The notes under the pieces are model-generated. The model was not told the DNA's origin, ran no database searches, and was given only the letters and a program-made list of their open reading frames with translations. From NCBI GenBank assembly GCA_937921775.1, contig CAKZUK010000083.1:1-64000 (forward strand): a stretch of 64,000 nucleotides of DNA, written 5' to 3'. The stretch comes from an uncultured Saprospiraceae bacterium. Its GTDB lineage: Bacteria; Bacteroidota; Bacteroidia; Chitinophagales; Saprospiraceae. Each line of letters begins with the position of its first letter. Position 1 is the first letter of the stretch. The position numbers and the translations under genes are program-made. Of this stretch, positions 9,915-17,862 are shown piece after piece.

Positions 9915-11057
9915 TTAGTCTACGATCATTGTTTTGGTATCCAATTGTTGTTGAATCATGTTTTTTGGAAGTACTCGGGCTTCATATTGCTGGTTACGAA
10001 GTTGTGCTTTGAAGCCTGCTTCGGTTATCGCATTTTGGATACCATCAGCAGTAAATCGGAAAGCAGCACCTGCAGCAGAAACCACATTTTCTTCAATCAT
10101 GATACTTCCAAAGTCATTAGCCCCTGAGTGCAAGCAAACTTGAGCAACCTGCTTACCTACGGTTAGCCAAGACGCCTGAATATTGGTAATATTTGGTAAC
10201 ATGATTCGACTTACTGCGATCATGCGAATATATTCATCACCAGTACAAGTGTTGCGAGCGCGTTTTATTTTTTTGAGTAATGTTCCTTCGTCCATAAATG
10301 GCCATGGAATGAAGGCGATGAAGCCTTTCGCATCTTTTGGCTTCTTAGCTTGGACTTCACGTAAAGCAACAAGGTGTTCCATTCGCTCCATATTCGTTTC
10401 GATATGGCCAAACATCATAGTTGCTGAAGTGGTCAAACCAACATTATGAGCTGCGTGCATGACATCGAGCCATTCCTGTCCACCACATTTACCCTTAGAA
10501 ATGAGTCGACGAACACGATCACTTAGTATTTCGGCACCAGCCCCAGGTAGAGAATCCATACCAGCATCTTTCAAGGCCTGTAGAACTTCAGTGTGAGTAG
10601 ATCGCTCAAGTTTGGTGACGTGTGCAATTTCTGGAGGACCGAGGGCATGCAGTTTCAGATTAGGGTAGAGGCTTTTTAACTCTCGGAATAGGTCACAGTA
10701 GTATTTGAGACCAAGATCAGGGTGGTGTCCACCTTGCAATAGTAGCTGTTCACCACCAAATTGAAAGGTTTCTTCAATTTTTTGCTTGTATTGCTCGATA
10801 GTCGTGATGTAAATCTCCTCATGACCGGGGCGACGATAGAAATTACAGAATTTGCAGTTAGCTATACAAACATTAGTAGTATTAGAATTTCGATCAATAA
10901 TCCAGGTAACTGTTTTTTCAGGTACGTGATGGTATCTGAGTTGGTTCCCAACGTGCATTAACTCAGCAGTTGAGGCATTTTCAAATAGGAATAGGCCTTC
11001 TTCAGCAGAGAGGAATTCTAATTTTAAGGCACGTTGTAAGAGTTCGGCTACTTGCAT
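9915..11057 (-). CDS. mqnC: Cyclic dehypoxanthinyl futalosine synthase MqnC
   Basis: A radical SAM enzyme of the futalosine route to menaquinone. It cyclises dehypoxanthinyl futalosine. The iron-sulfur motif CIANCKFC gives cysteines 64, 68 and 71, and is preceded by TTNVC and followed by NFYRRPGHEE. LLQGGHHPDLGL and LHALGPPEI are typical of MqnC and fit it better than its relative MqnE. 380 residues, ATG 11057. The other mqn genes are not in this window. The next gene in the transcript is the purine nucleoside phosphorylase, one base away. A possible -7 box, TATTTTTG, lies at 11133-11140 on this strand. Confidence 0.88.
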   Translation of the reverse strand: MQVAELLQRALKLEFLSAEEGLFLFENASTAELMHVGNQLRYHHVPEKTVTWIIDRNSNTTNVCIANCKFCNFYRRPGHEEIYITTIEQYKQKIEETFQFGGEQLLLQGGHHPDLGLKYYCDLFRELKSLYPNLKLHALGPPEIAHVTKLERSTHTEVLQALKDAGMDSLPGAGAEILSDRVRRLISKGKCGGQEWLDVMHAAHNVGLTTSATMMFGHIETNMERMEHLVALREVQAKKPKDAKGFIAFIPWPFMDEGTLLKKIKRARNTCTGDEYIRMIAVSRIMLPNITNIQASWLTVGKQVAQVCLHSGANDFGSIMIEENVVSAAGAAFRFTADGIQNAITEAGFKAQLRNQQYEARVLPKNMIQQQLDTKTMIVD

Positions 11058-11159
11058 ATCTATACGATTATTTGATTCTTTTATGTAAATGTTAATTTGA
11101 AAGACGAGATGTCTTAATTATAAACATTGTAACAAAAATACAAAGCCTCTTGTTTACAA

Positions 11160-11190
11160 TTGCATTTTATATAGATTATCATTATATTTG
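11160..11190 (+). promoter_or_regulatory. Promoter of the rimP-nusA cluster
   Basis: TTG (11160-11162), a 20-base spacer and TATATTTG (11183-11190) match the Bacteroidota consensus TTG-N17-23-TAnnTTTG. Transcription should start near 11197, giving a leader of about 68 bases before rimP. Confidence 0.7.
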
Positions 11191-11210
11191 CACTGCCTTA
11201 ACTCCAAGAG

Positions 11211-11244
11211 AAGAGGGAACCTTAAAAGTTCCCTCTTTTTATTT
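11211..11244 (+). promoter_or_regulatory. Terminator-like hairpin in the rimP leader (possible attenuator)
   Basis: A perfect 10-bp stem AAGAGGGAAC (11211-11220) and GTTCCCTCTT (11228-11237) has loop CTTAAAA and runs into TTTTTATTT. It sits between the consensus promoter (11160-11190) and the rimP start at 11265. Transcripts from that promoter would meet a strong stop signal before the first codon. Regulation by attenuation is inferred from this placement only. Confidence 0.6.
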
Positions 11245-11264
11245 ATACACTAGACTAAAGGGTA

Positions 11265-11750
11265 ATGAGAAAAAAAATAGAGGCGTTAATAGAGGAGAAA
11301 TTCAAAGAAGAGGGCTTTGAAGATTGCTTTTTGGTGGATATTATCAGACCAGAGGGGAGTAATAAACTGGAGATCTTTGTAGATGCGGATAGTGGGATTA
11401 CTTACGTAAAGTGCCAACGCTTAAGCCGTTATCTAGAAACATATATAGATGAAGCTCAATGGTTGGGAGAAAAATATACCTTAGAAGTTTCTTCACCAGG
11501 TATTGGGCGGCCTTTAAAATTTAATCGACAATACAAGAAGAATATTGGAAGGAAAGTAGCCGTAAAATTGAATGTAGGAGGAACAGAAGAGGGAACTTTG
11601 ACAGACGTTACGGAAACTGAAATAACCTTAGAACGTAAGGAGCGAGTGAAAGAAGGTAAAAAGAAAGTCAATAAGGTATTGGTGATTCCAATCTTATTCG
11701 ATGATATCAAAGAGACTAAAGTAAAGATTACGTTTAATAAAAAAAAGTGA
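11265..11750 (+). CDS. rimP: Ribosome maturation factor RimP
   Basis: 161 residues, typical of the family. RimP assists late assembly of the 30S subunit. The central segment RYLETYIDEAQWLGEKYTLE followed by VSSPGIGRPL is the RimP signature. The C-terminal half is a small basic beta domain. ATG 11265 follows a purine-rich AAAGGG, one of the few Shine-Dalgarno-like sites here. It heads the conserved rimP-nusA-infB cluster, with 39 bases between it and nusA. Confidence 0.93.
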   Translation: MRKKIEALIEEKFKEEGFEDCFLVDIIRPEGSNKLEIFVDADSGITYVKCQRLSRYLETYIDEAQWLGEKYTLEVSSPGIGRPLKFNRQYKKNIGRKVAVKLNVGGTEEGTLTDVTETEITLERKERVKEGKKKVNKVLVIPILFDDIKETKVKITFNKKK

Positions 11751-11789
11751 TTAAGAACTATCTTCAAAGCATAAAAAAACTTTAAAAGA

Positions 11790-13037
11790 ATGAATTTAGT
11801 AGAAACGTTTACGGAATTCAAGTCGGGTAAAAATATTGACCGTCCTACAATGGTTCGTGTTTTGGAAGACGTATTCAGAACCTTGATTCGAAAGAAATAC
11901 GGTTCTGATGAAAATTTTGATGTAATTGTGAACACTCAAAAAGGTGACCTTGAATTATGGAGAGTAAGAGAGATCGTTCCAGATGGCGAGGTTTTGGATG
12001 ATCGTAGTCAGATCTCTATATCCGAAGCTTTGTCAATTGATGAAGATTATGAGATTGGAGAAGAATGTTATGAACAACTTTTCTTAGAAGATTTTGGTCG
12101 TAGAGCAATTATGGCTGCACGTCAGACTTTGATTTCAAGAATAATGGAATTGGAGAAAGATGAAGTTTATAAGCAATACTCTGAACGAGTAGGTCAAATT
12201 GTTTTAGGAGAAGTACATCAGATCCTTAAGCGTGAAATCCTTATATTGGATGATACTACAGGAAATGAGCTGGTGATGCCTCGAAATGAAATGATAAAAG
12301 GAGATTTTCTCCGAAAGGGAGATATGATCAAAGGTGTGATCCGAAAAGTAGAAATGAAAAACAACAATCCAGTTGTTATCGTTTCGCGAACGGATAGTGC
12401 ATTCCTCGAAAAGTTGATGGAACAAGAAGTTCCTGAAATCGAAGATGGTTTGATCACTGTTAAGAAAATTGTTAGAATGCCTGGTGAACGTGCAAAGGTT
12501 GCTGTTGAATCATATGATGATCGTATTGATCCTGTTGGAGCTTGTGTAGGTATGAAGGGATCGAGAATTCACGGAATAGTAAGAGAATTGAAAAATGAGA
12601 ACATTGATATTGTAAATTATACAAGCAATCACTCATTATTTATTCAACGTTCTCTAACACCAGCAAGAGTTAGCCGTATCGACTTGGATATGGAAAAAAT
12701 GAAAGCAAAGGTATTCCTAGAACCAGATCAAGTGTCTTTGGCAATTGGTAAAGGTGGAACCAATATTAAGTTGGCTTCAAAATTAACTGGCTTTGAAATC
12801 GATGTTTTCCGTAATAATGCGAACGAAGTTGAAATAGATGACGTTGAACTAGACGAATTCTCTGATGAAATCGATAGCTGGGTTATTGATAGCCTCAAGA
12901 ATATCGGTTGCGATACGGCACGAAGCGTACTTGAATTAAGCAAGGAAGAATTGATCAGACGTACCGATTTGGAGGACGAAACCATCGAGCACGTACTAGG
13001 AATTTTTGCTGCAGAATTTGACGAAGAAGAAGAATAA
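11790..13037 (+). CDS. nusA: Transcription termination/antitermination factor NusA
   Basis: 415 residues. NusA binds RNA polymerase and nascent RNA and modulates pausing, termination and antitermination. The N-terminal polymerase-binding domain is followed by an S1 domain near 130-200, KH domains (VGACVGMKGSRI near 252; VSLAIGKGGTNI near 313) and one helical C-terminal domain ending in an acidic tail. It is shorter than the Escherichia coli protein, which has two acidic repeats; the short form is usual in Bacteroidota. It lies between rimP and infB, but 415 bases before infB. Confidence 0.95.
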   Translation: MNLVETFTEFKSGKNIDRPTMVRVLEDVFRTLIRKKYGSDENFDVIVNTQKGDLELWRVREIVPDGEVLDDRSQISISEALSIDEDYEIGEECYEQLFLEDFGRRAIMAARQTLISRIMELEKDEVYKQYSERVGQIVLGEVHQILKREILILDDTTGNELVMPRNEMIKGDFLRKGDMIKGVIRKVEMKNNNPVVIVSRTDSAFLEKLMEQEVPEIEDGLITVKKIVRMPGERAKVAVESYDDRIDPVGACVGMKGSRIHGIVRELKNENIDIVNYTSNHSLFIQRSLTPARVSRIDLDMEKMKAKVFLEPDQVSLAIGKGGTNIKLASKLTGFEIDVFRNNANEVEIDDVELDEFSDEIDSWVIDSLKNIGCDTARSVLELSKEELIRRTDLEDETIEHVLGIFAAEFDEEEE

Positions 13038-13045
13038 AGATTTTT

Positions 13046-13083
13046 CCCTTGAAAAAATGGCAGAAATGCCAGTTTTTCAAGGG
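13046..13083 (+). terminator. Hairpin after nusA
   Basis: CCCTTGAAAAA (13046-13056) pairs with TTTTTCAAGGG (13073-13083). TGGCA/TGCCA continues the stem with a GAAA tetraloop. Only a short TTTAT follows, so termination may be partial or the hairpin may mark RNA processing between nusA and infB. Confidence 0.45.
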
Positions 13084-13452
13084 TTTATGATCTGTTTTCC
13101 CTTCAAAGATTAAAGGAATCCACAGTTTTCGTTTAACTTTGTCATTGGAAAACAATAATTGATACTTTTAAGTAGTTGTTTTCAACTATGTGAACAACCA
13201 CTTATTTCATGACCAGAGATAATTACTTTATTAACGGTCTTTAGATTTAAATGAAGAGCAGAATAATAAAAACGTTTTTTCTTATTCTATTCTTCAAATA
13301 TTATTTATTGGATTCTAGCTTTTTTTCTATGATGAGTAAAATTATTAATCAATAAAACAATTGATACAATATGTATAACTGATCTCATTTCATCGGAAAG
13401 GGCTTTTGTCTATCATTATTTTGTCTTAAAGTTTAAGACGTAAAAAAATTCT
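13084..13452. other. Gap between nusA and infB
   Basis: This AT-rich stretch has no supported gene. TAACTTTG at 13134-13141 fits the -7 consensus and could start an infB transcript with a leader of about 300 bases, although no TTG stands at the right distance. A 34-codon frame at 13251-13355 encodes a hydrophobic peptide (MKSRIIKTFFLILFF start) but has no other support. Confidence 0.4.
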
Positions 13453-16359
13453 ATGGCTCAACGTTTAGTTAAGATAGCAAAAGAATTAAATGTAGGAACG
13501 ACTACCATCGTAGAACATCTCGCGAAGAATGGCTTCGAGGTAGACAATAAACCTACAGCTAAGATTTCTGATGAGATGTACGATGTACTACTCAAAGAAT
13601 TCAAGAACTTTGCTGACGTCAAGGAGAAAGCAGACCAATTAGTTATTGGTACTCGCCCAGTTCAGAAAAAAGAACCAGCTCCTGTCGTTAAGAAAGTAGA
13701 GCCGGTTGTTGCACCAACTCCTCCTCCTCCTCCTCCTCCAGTTCCAACTCCTCCTGTTGTTGAAGTAGAAACTCCGGTTGAACCTACTCCTGAACCACAA
13801 CCTGAACCTGTAGCTGAAGAAATTATTCCCCCTGTTGTTACTCCCCCTGTTGTTGAACCAACAGAAGAGAAACCTCCTGCAAAGAAAGAAGAAGTCGTTG
13901 AGGATGACAAACCAAGAGTTGGATTGACTATAAAAGGAAAGATCGAACTCCCTTCAAAGAAGCCTAAGAAGAAAGAAACGGCTAAGAAAAAACCACCGGT
14001 TAAAGAACCAGTTGTGGAAAAAGTAGTTGAAGCACCAGTGGTGACACCAGAGGTGGTGACGCCAGTAACTGCGAAAAAAGACACTGAGGAAGCGCCGAAA
14101 GCTGTAGAGCCTTCAAAAAATGCACCTTTAAAGACAAAGGAAACAATGATGCGTGCAGAAACGCCTCAGTTAAAAGGACTCAAAATTTTAGGTAAAATAG
14201 ATACTGATAAATTAAAACGGCCTAAGAAAAAGAAGAAAGTTGAACCCGCTAAGGCAGGTGATAGTGATAGCGCTAAGAAAAGAAAGCGTACTAGAAAGAA
14301 AGTTCCTGCAGCTCCTGTAAGCAATAACAACAATGCTAACAGAACGGGCGGTCCAAATAAAGGTGGCTCAAACAGAGGAGCTCCGCCTCGTAGAGGTGCT
14401 CCTGCTAGAGGAGGAGGAAGAAGAGACGATGTTAAAGAGGTTTCTCAAAAAGAAATTGATGAGAAAATCAAACAAACAATGGATCGTCTTTCCGGTAGAG
14501 GAAAGCGTAAGCGTCAAAAAATGCGTCGTGACAACAGAGATCGTCACCGTGAAAAGCAAGAAGCTGCTGAAGCTGAAAAGGAAACAGGTACAATTCAGTT
14601 AACGGAATTTGTTTCGGTTTCTGAATTAGCAGGATTGATGGACGTTGCTGTTGCTGAAGTTATTACAACTTGTATGAACCTTGGTGTAATCGTTTCGATT
14701 AACCAGCGATTGGACGCAGAAATCATTGAAATTGTTGCCAGCGAATTCAATCATGAAATAGAATTCATTAGCGCAGAGGAAGAAGCAGATGAAGAAGATG
14801 ATATCATTCCAGACGATCCTAAAGACCTAGAACCACGTGCTCCAATCGTAACTGTAATGGGACACGTTGATCACGGTAAAACTTCTTTGCTGGATTATAT
14901 TCGTAAAGCAAATGTAGCAGACGGTGAGGCCGGGGGTATTACCCAGCATATTGGTGCCTACGAAGTAATGGTAGGAGACAAAAAGATTTCTTTCCTTGAT
15001 ACACCAGGTCACGAAGCCTTTACGGCGATGCGTGCGCGTGGTGCAAAAGTAACAGATATAGCCATCATTATTATCTCTGCAGATGATAGAATCATGCCTC
15101 AAACGAAAGAGGCAATTAGTCACGCACAAGCTGCTGGAGTACCTATCATTTTTGCGATTAATAAGATAGATAAAGATGGTGCTGATGCAGAACGAATCAA
15201 ACAAGAATTAGCAAGTGCTAATCTACTGATAGAAGAGTGGGGTGGTAAATATCAGTCTCAGGATATTTCTGCCAAGATGGGGACCAATATAGATGCACTA
15301 CTGGAGAAGGTTTTACTTGAGGCAGAAATGCTTGAACTAAAAGCCAACCCAAAAGCAAACGCAATGGGTACTGTCATTGAAGCATCTCTTGATAAAGGAA
15401 GAGGTTTTGTTACCAAAATTTTAGTACAGAACGGAACTCTTAAAATTGGAGATGCAATGATCGCCGGAGAACACTCTGGTAGAGTCAAAGCAATGTTTAA
15501 CGAACGAGGCAAGAAGGTAAAAGAAGTTGGACCTTCTACTCCAACACTTGTTCTTGGTTTGAGTGGCGCACCTCAAGCAGGTGAGAAATTTAAAGTATTA
15601 GAAAGTGATTCTGAAGCTCGTCAAATAGCAGCACGTAGAGGTCAAATCTCTAGAGAGCAAGCTAATAGAGCATCTAAACGTATTAGCTTGGATGAGATCG
15701 GAAGACGATTAGCCTTGGGTACGTTTAAGGAACTTAATCTTATCATCAAGGGTGATGTGGATGGATCTATCGAAGCATTGGCAGACTCATTGATGAAGCA
15801 ATCTATAGAAACGGTACAAGTTAACGTAATTCACAAAGCGGTAGGTCAGATCATCGAATCAGATGTTCTATTAGCTTCTGCTTCTGATGCAATCGTTATT
15901 GGTTTCCAAGTGCGACCATCTATTGGAGCACGTAAATTGGCAGAGCGAGAAGGTGTTCAAATTAAAACCTACTCTATTATCTACGAAGCAATCGAAGAAC
16001 TTAAGTTGGCGATCGAAGGAATGCTCGAACCAACCAAAGAAGAAAAAATTGTTGCGCAGGTTGAGGTACGTGAAGTTTACAAAATTAGCCGCTTAGGAAC
16101 CATTGCTGGATCTTATGTACTAGAAGGAAAGATTACGAGAAACACTATGATTCGTATTATCCGTGACGGTATTGTAATTTATCCAATGAAGGAAGGTGCG
16201 ATTGGCGAACTTGCCTCACTGAAGCGATTTAAAGAAGATGCTAAGGAGGTTAAATTCGGAATGGAATGTGGTCTAACCATTAAAAACTATAATGACATCA
16301 AAATAGGTGACATTATTGAAGGATACGAAATCGTTGAAATCAAACAAACACTGGCCTAG
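13453..16359 (+). CDS. infB: Translation initiation factor IF-2
   Basis: 968 residues. IF-2 is the GTPase that brings initiator tRNA to the 30S subunit and promotes joining of the 50S. An IF2-N helix bundle at the start is followed by a long low-complexity linker to about residue 360, first proline/valine/glutamate-rich with a run of seven prolines, then lysine-rich, then Arg/Gly-rich. The G domain follows: G1 GHVDHGKT (470-477), G3 DTPGH and G4 NKID. The C-terminal domains complete the protein. The large linker explains its length and fits other Bacteroidota IF-2 proteins. The start codon has no Shine-Dalgarno sequence. The stop codon lies inside a terminator hairpin. Confidence 0.97.
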   Translation: MAQRLVKIAKELNVGTTTIVEHLAKNGFEVDNKPTAKISDEMYDVLLKEFKNFADVKEKADQLVIGTRPVQKKEPAPVVKKVEPVVAPTPPPPPPPVPTPPVVEVETPVEPTPEPQPEPVAEEIIPPVVTPPVVEPTEEKPPAKKEEVVEDDKPRVGLTIKGKIELPSKKPKKKETAKKKPPVKEPVVEKVVEAPVVTPEVVTPVTAKKDTEEAPKAVEPSKNAPLKTKETMMRAETPQLKGLKILGKIDTDKLKRPKKKKKVEPAKAGDSDSAKKRKRTRKKVPAAPVSNNNNANRTGGPNKGGSNRGAPPRRGAPARGGGRRDDVKEVSQKEIDEKIKQTMDRLSGRGKRKRQKMRRDNRDRHREKQEAAEAEKETGTIQLTEFVSVSELAGLMDVAVAEVITTCMNLGVIVSINQRLDAEIIEIVASEFNHEIEFISAEEEADEEDDIIPDDPKDLEPRAPIVTVMGHVDHGKTSLLDYIRKANVADGEAGGITQHIGAYEVMVGDKKISFLDTPGHEAFTAMRARGAKVTDIAIIIISADDRIMPQTKEAISHAQAAGVPIIFAINKIDKDGADAERIKQELASANLLIEEWGGKYQSQDISAKMGTNIDALLEKVLLEAEMLELKANPKANAMGTVIEASLDKGRGFVTKILVQNGTLKIGDAMIAGEHSGRVKAMFNERGKKVKEVGPSTPTLVLGLSGAPQAGEKFKVLESDSEARQIAARRGQISREQANRASKRISLDEIGRRLALGTFKELNLIIKGDVDGSIEALADSLMKQSIETVQVNVIHKAVGQIIESDVLLASASDAIVIGFQVRPSIGARKLAEREGVQIKTYSIIYEAIEELKLAIEGMLEPTKEEKIVAQVEVREVYKISRLGTIAGSYVLEGKITRNTMIRIIRDGIVIYPMKEGAIGELASLKRFKEDAKEVKFGMECGLTIKNYNDIKIGDIIEGYEIVEIKQTLA

Positions 16360-16377
16360 GCCAGTGTTTGTTTTTTT
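16342..16377 (+). terminator. infB terminator containing the stop codon
   Basis: Left arm AAACAAACACTGGCC (16342-16356) and right arm GGCCAGTGTTTGTTT (16359-16373) are fully complementary and followed by T residues. The left arm encodes the last IF-2 residues and the TAG stop (16357-16359) sits at the tip. Confidence 0.8.
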
Positions 16378-16390
16378 GCGTGTATGACGA

Positions 16391-17620
16391 ATGAACGATA
16401 AGCTAAATCAGCGACTCCCCAGTTCTCTACAAATACATTATTACGCGATATTATTTTTTTGCTTTTGCTTACCTGTTTGGTCGGCAGGGACTGTCTTGGC
16501 TATTATTGCCCTGATGGGAAATTCTATTTTTAGTGGTACTCTTTTCAAAAATAGAGCAAAATTATCTCACCCTCTCGCTTTCTTTTCAATTGGTTTGTAT
16601 CTGGTCTACTTGATCGGATTGATTTATACCGGAGATATGAGCGATGGACTACGTGATGTAGAAACCAAAATGAGTCTACTCTTATTCCCACTCATATTTT
16701 TTACTGGACCATCTATTAATTCAAATCAAAAAGAACGGGCATTACTCTTTTTTGTTTTGGGATGCTTGCTTGCGATCTTAACTGGTGCTGGTCAGTTATG
16801 GTACTACACGATCTATCTGAAAATTTATCTAAGCGCAAAATTTGCGAACTTAACAGGAATTCATTCCTCTTATCTATGTATGTATTTTGGACTTGGTGTA
16901 TTCTTTCTTGGCCAACAACTATTAACGGAAAAAGGAGATGAATTAAGTCGAAACAGAAAGATAGCTTACGGAAGTTTAATTCTAATTCTCATATTAGCAA
17001 TTCTTAACCTGTACGCCAAGATGGGCACTTATGTTCTCATTTTTTTGAGTACTATTTTTTATTTGGGATATAAATTTAAGAAGCGAGATTTTGTACGAGG
17101 TGCGATGCAAACTGCCTTAGCTCTATCTTTGGTGTTAGGTCTGATCAAAATTATACCAGCAGCTAATCATACAATATTTGGACTCGTTAACATACCTAGC
17201 ATTACAGTAGAAAAGGAAGCACCTCCAGATGTAAGATTGCAAATATGGAAATCTAGTTTGATGACGATTAGACAACAATGGTTATTTGGACATGGTACAG
17301 GAGATGTACATGTTGAGTTGATAAAAAATTATAAGCATAATCAATTCAAGGAAGGTATAAAGTCAAACTTCAACCCACACAACCAATATTTACAAACGAC
17401 TATAGCTGTGGGATTACTGGCTTTGTTTTTCCTTGTAGGAAGCTTCCTAATAGCGATATTTTTTGCTTGGAAAGAACAGCATTATTTTTACCTATTCTTT
17501 GTTTTACTTTTTGCAATGTGCTGCCTTACCGAAAGCATGTTGGAGATGGAAAAAGGGGTATTGTTTTATGCTTTTTTCAATAGTTTCTTTGCTGCTGATT
17601 TGTTGAAAGATAGGGCTTAA
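16391..17620 (+). CDS. O-antigen ligase family membrane protein
   Basis: 409 residues with about ten membrane segments. The periplasmic loop GHGTGDVHVELIKNY followed by FNPHNQYLQTTIAVG is the typical Wzy/WaaL segment: an HNQYL-type motif before a membrane helix. Family members join or polymerise undecaprenyl-linked glycans at the periplasmic face. Ligase and polymerase cannot be told apart from sequence alone. No glycan gene cluster surrounds it, although a WecA-type transferase lies about 6 kb downstream. ATG 16391 starts 31 bases after infB, beyond the infB terminator, so expression may depend on read-through. Confidence 0.8.
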   Translation: MNDKLNQRLPSSLQIHYYAILFFCFCLPVWSAGTVLAIIALMGNSIFSGTLFKNRAKLSHPLAFFSIGLYLVYLIGLIYTGDMSDGLRDVETKMSLLLFPLIFFTGPSINSNQKERALLFFVLGCLLAILTGAGQLWYYTIYLKIYLSAKFANLTGIHSSYLCMYFGLGVFFLGQQLLTEKGDELSRNRKIAYGSLILILILAILNLYAKMGTYVLIFLSTIFYLGYKFKKRDFVRGAMQTALALSLVLGLIKIIPAANHTIFGLVNIPSITVEKEAPPDVRLQIWKSSLMTIRQQWLFGHGTGDVHVELIKNYKHNQFKEGIKSNFNPHNQYLQTTIAVGLLALFFLVGSFLIAIFFAWKEQHYFYLFFVLLFAMCCLTESMLEMEKGVLFYAFFNSFFAADLLKDRA

Positions 17621-17791
17621 TTTGAACTAGATTCAGCCCCTGTACTTCTTTCTTCTTAGCCTAATTGAACTAGGGCCATTAAACATGTCGCACGAAAACA
17701 ATCCGTTCTATATCTGCGGATCCGCTCAATTTATGTCTGCCTACTATTGACAAATTTCATTCCTATTAGAAGCCAGTCTCATGTATTTTAC

Positions 17792-17858
17792 AAAAAAAAA
17801 TCCCGAATCTGCCAATTAGCAAATTCGGGATTCCTTATTTGATTTAAAATCAAATAAG
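17792..17858 (-). terminator. Terminator and palindrome after bamA
   Basis: Right after the bamA stop lies a perfect palindrome (arms CTTATTTGATTT and AAATCAAATAAG, 17834-17858). Then comes a stem AATCCCGAAT/ATTCGGGATT (17799-17832). An A-run at 17792-17800 gives a U-tract on the minus strand. A similar AATCCCGAA stem ends rpoN. Confidence 0.75.
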
Positions 17859-17862
17859 ATTA

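Noticed and set aside
13251-13355. 34-codon hydrophobic frame between nusA and infB
   Set aside because: Too short and AT-biased; a chance frame is equally likely without conservation data.
13662-14084. 140-codon minus-strand frame rich in Gly/Ser/Thr
   Set aside because: It is the complement of the repetitive proline/lysine linker of IF-2.
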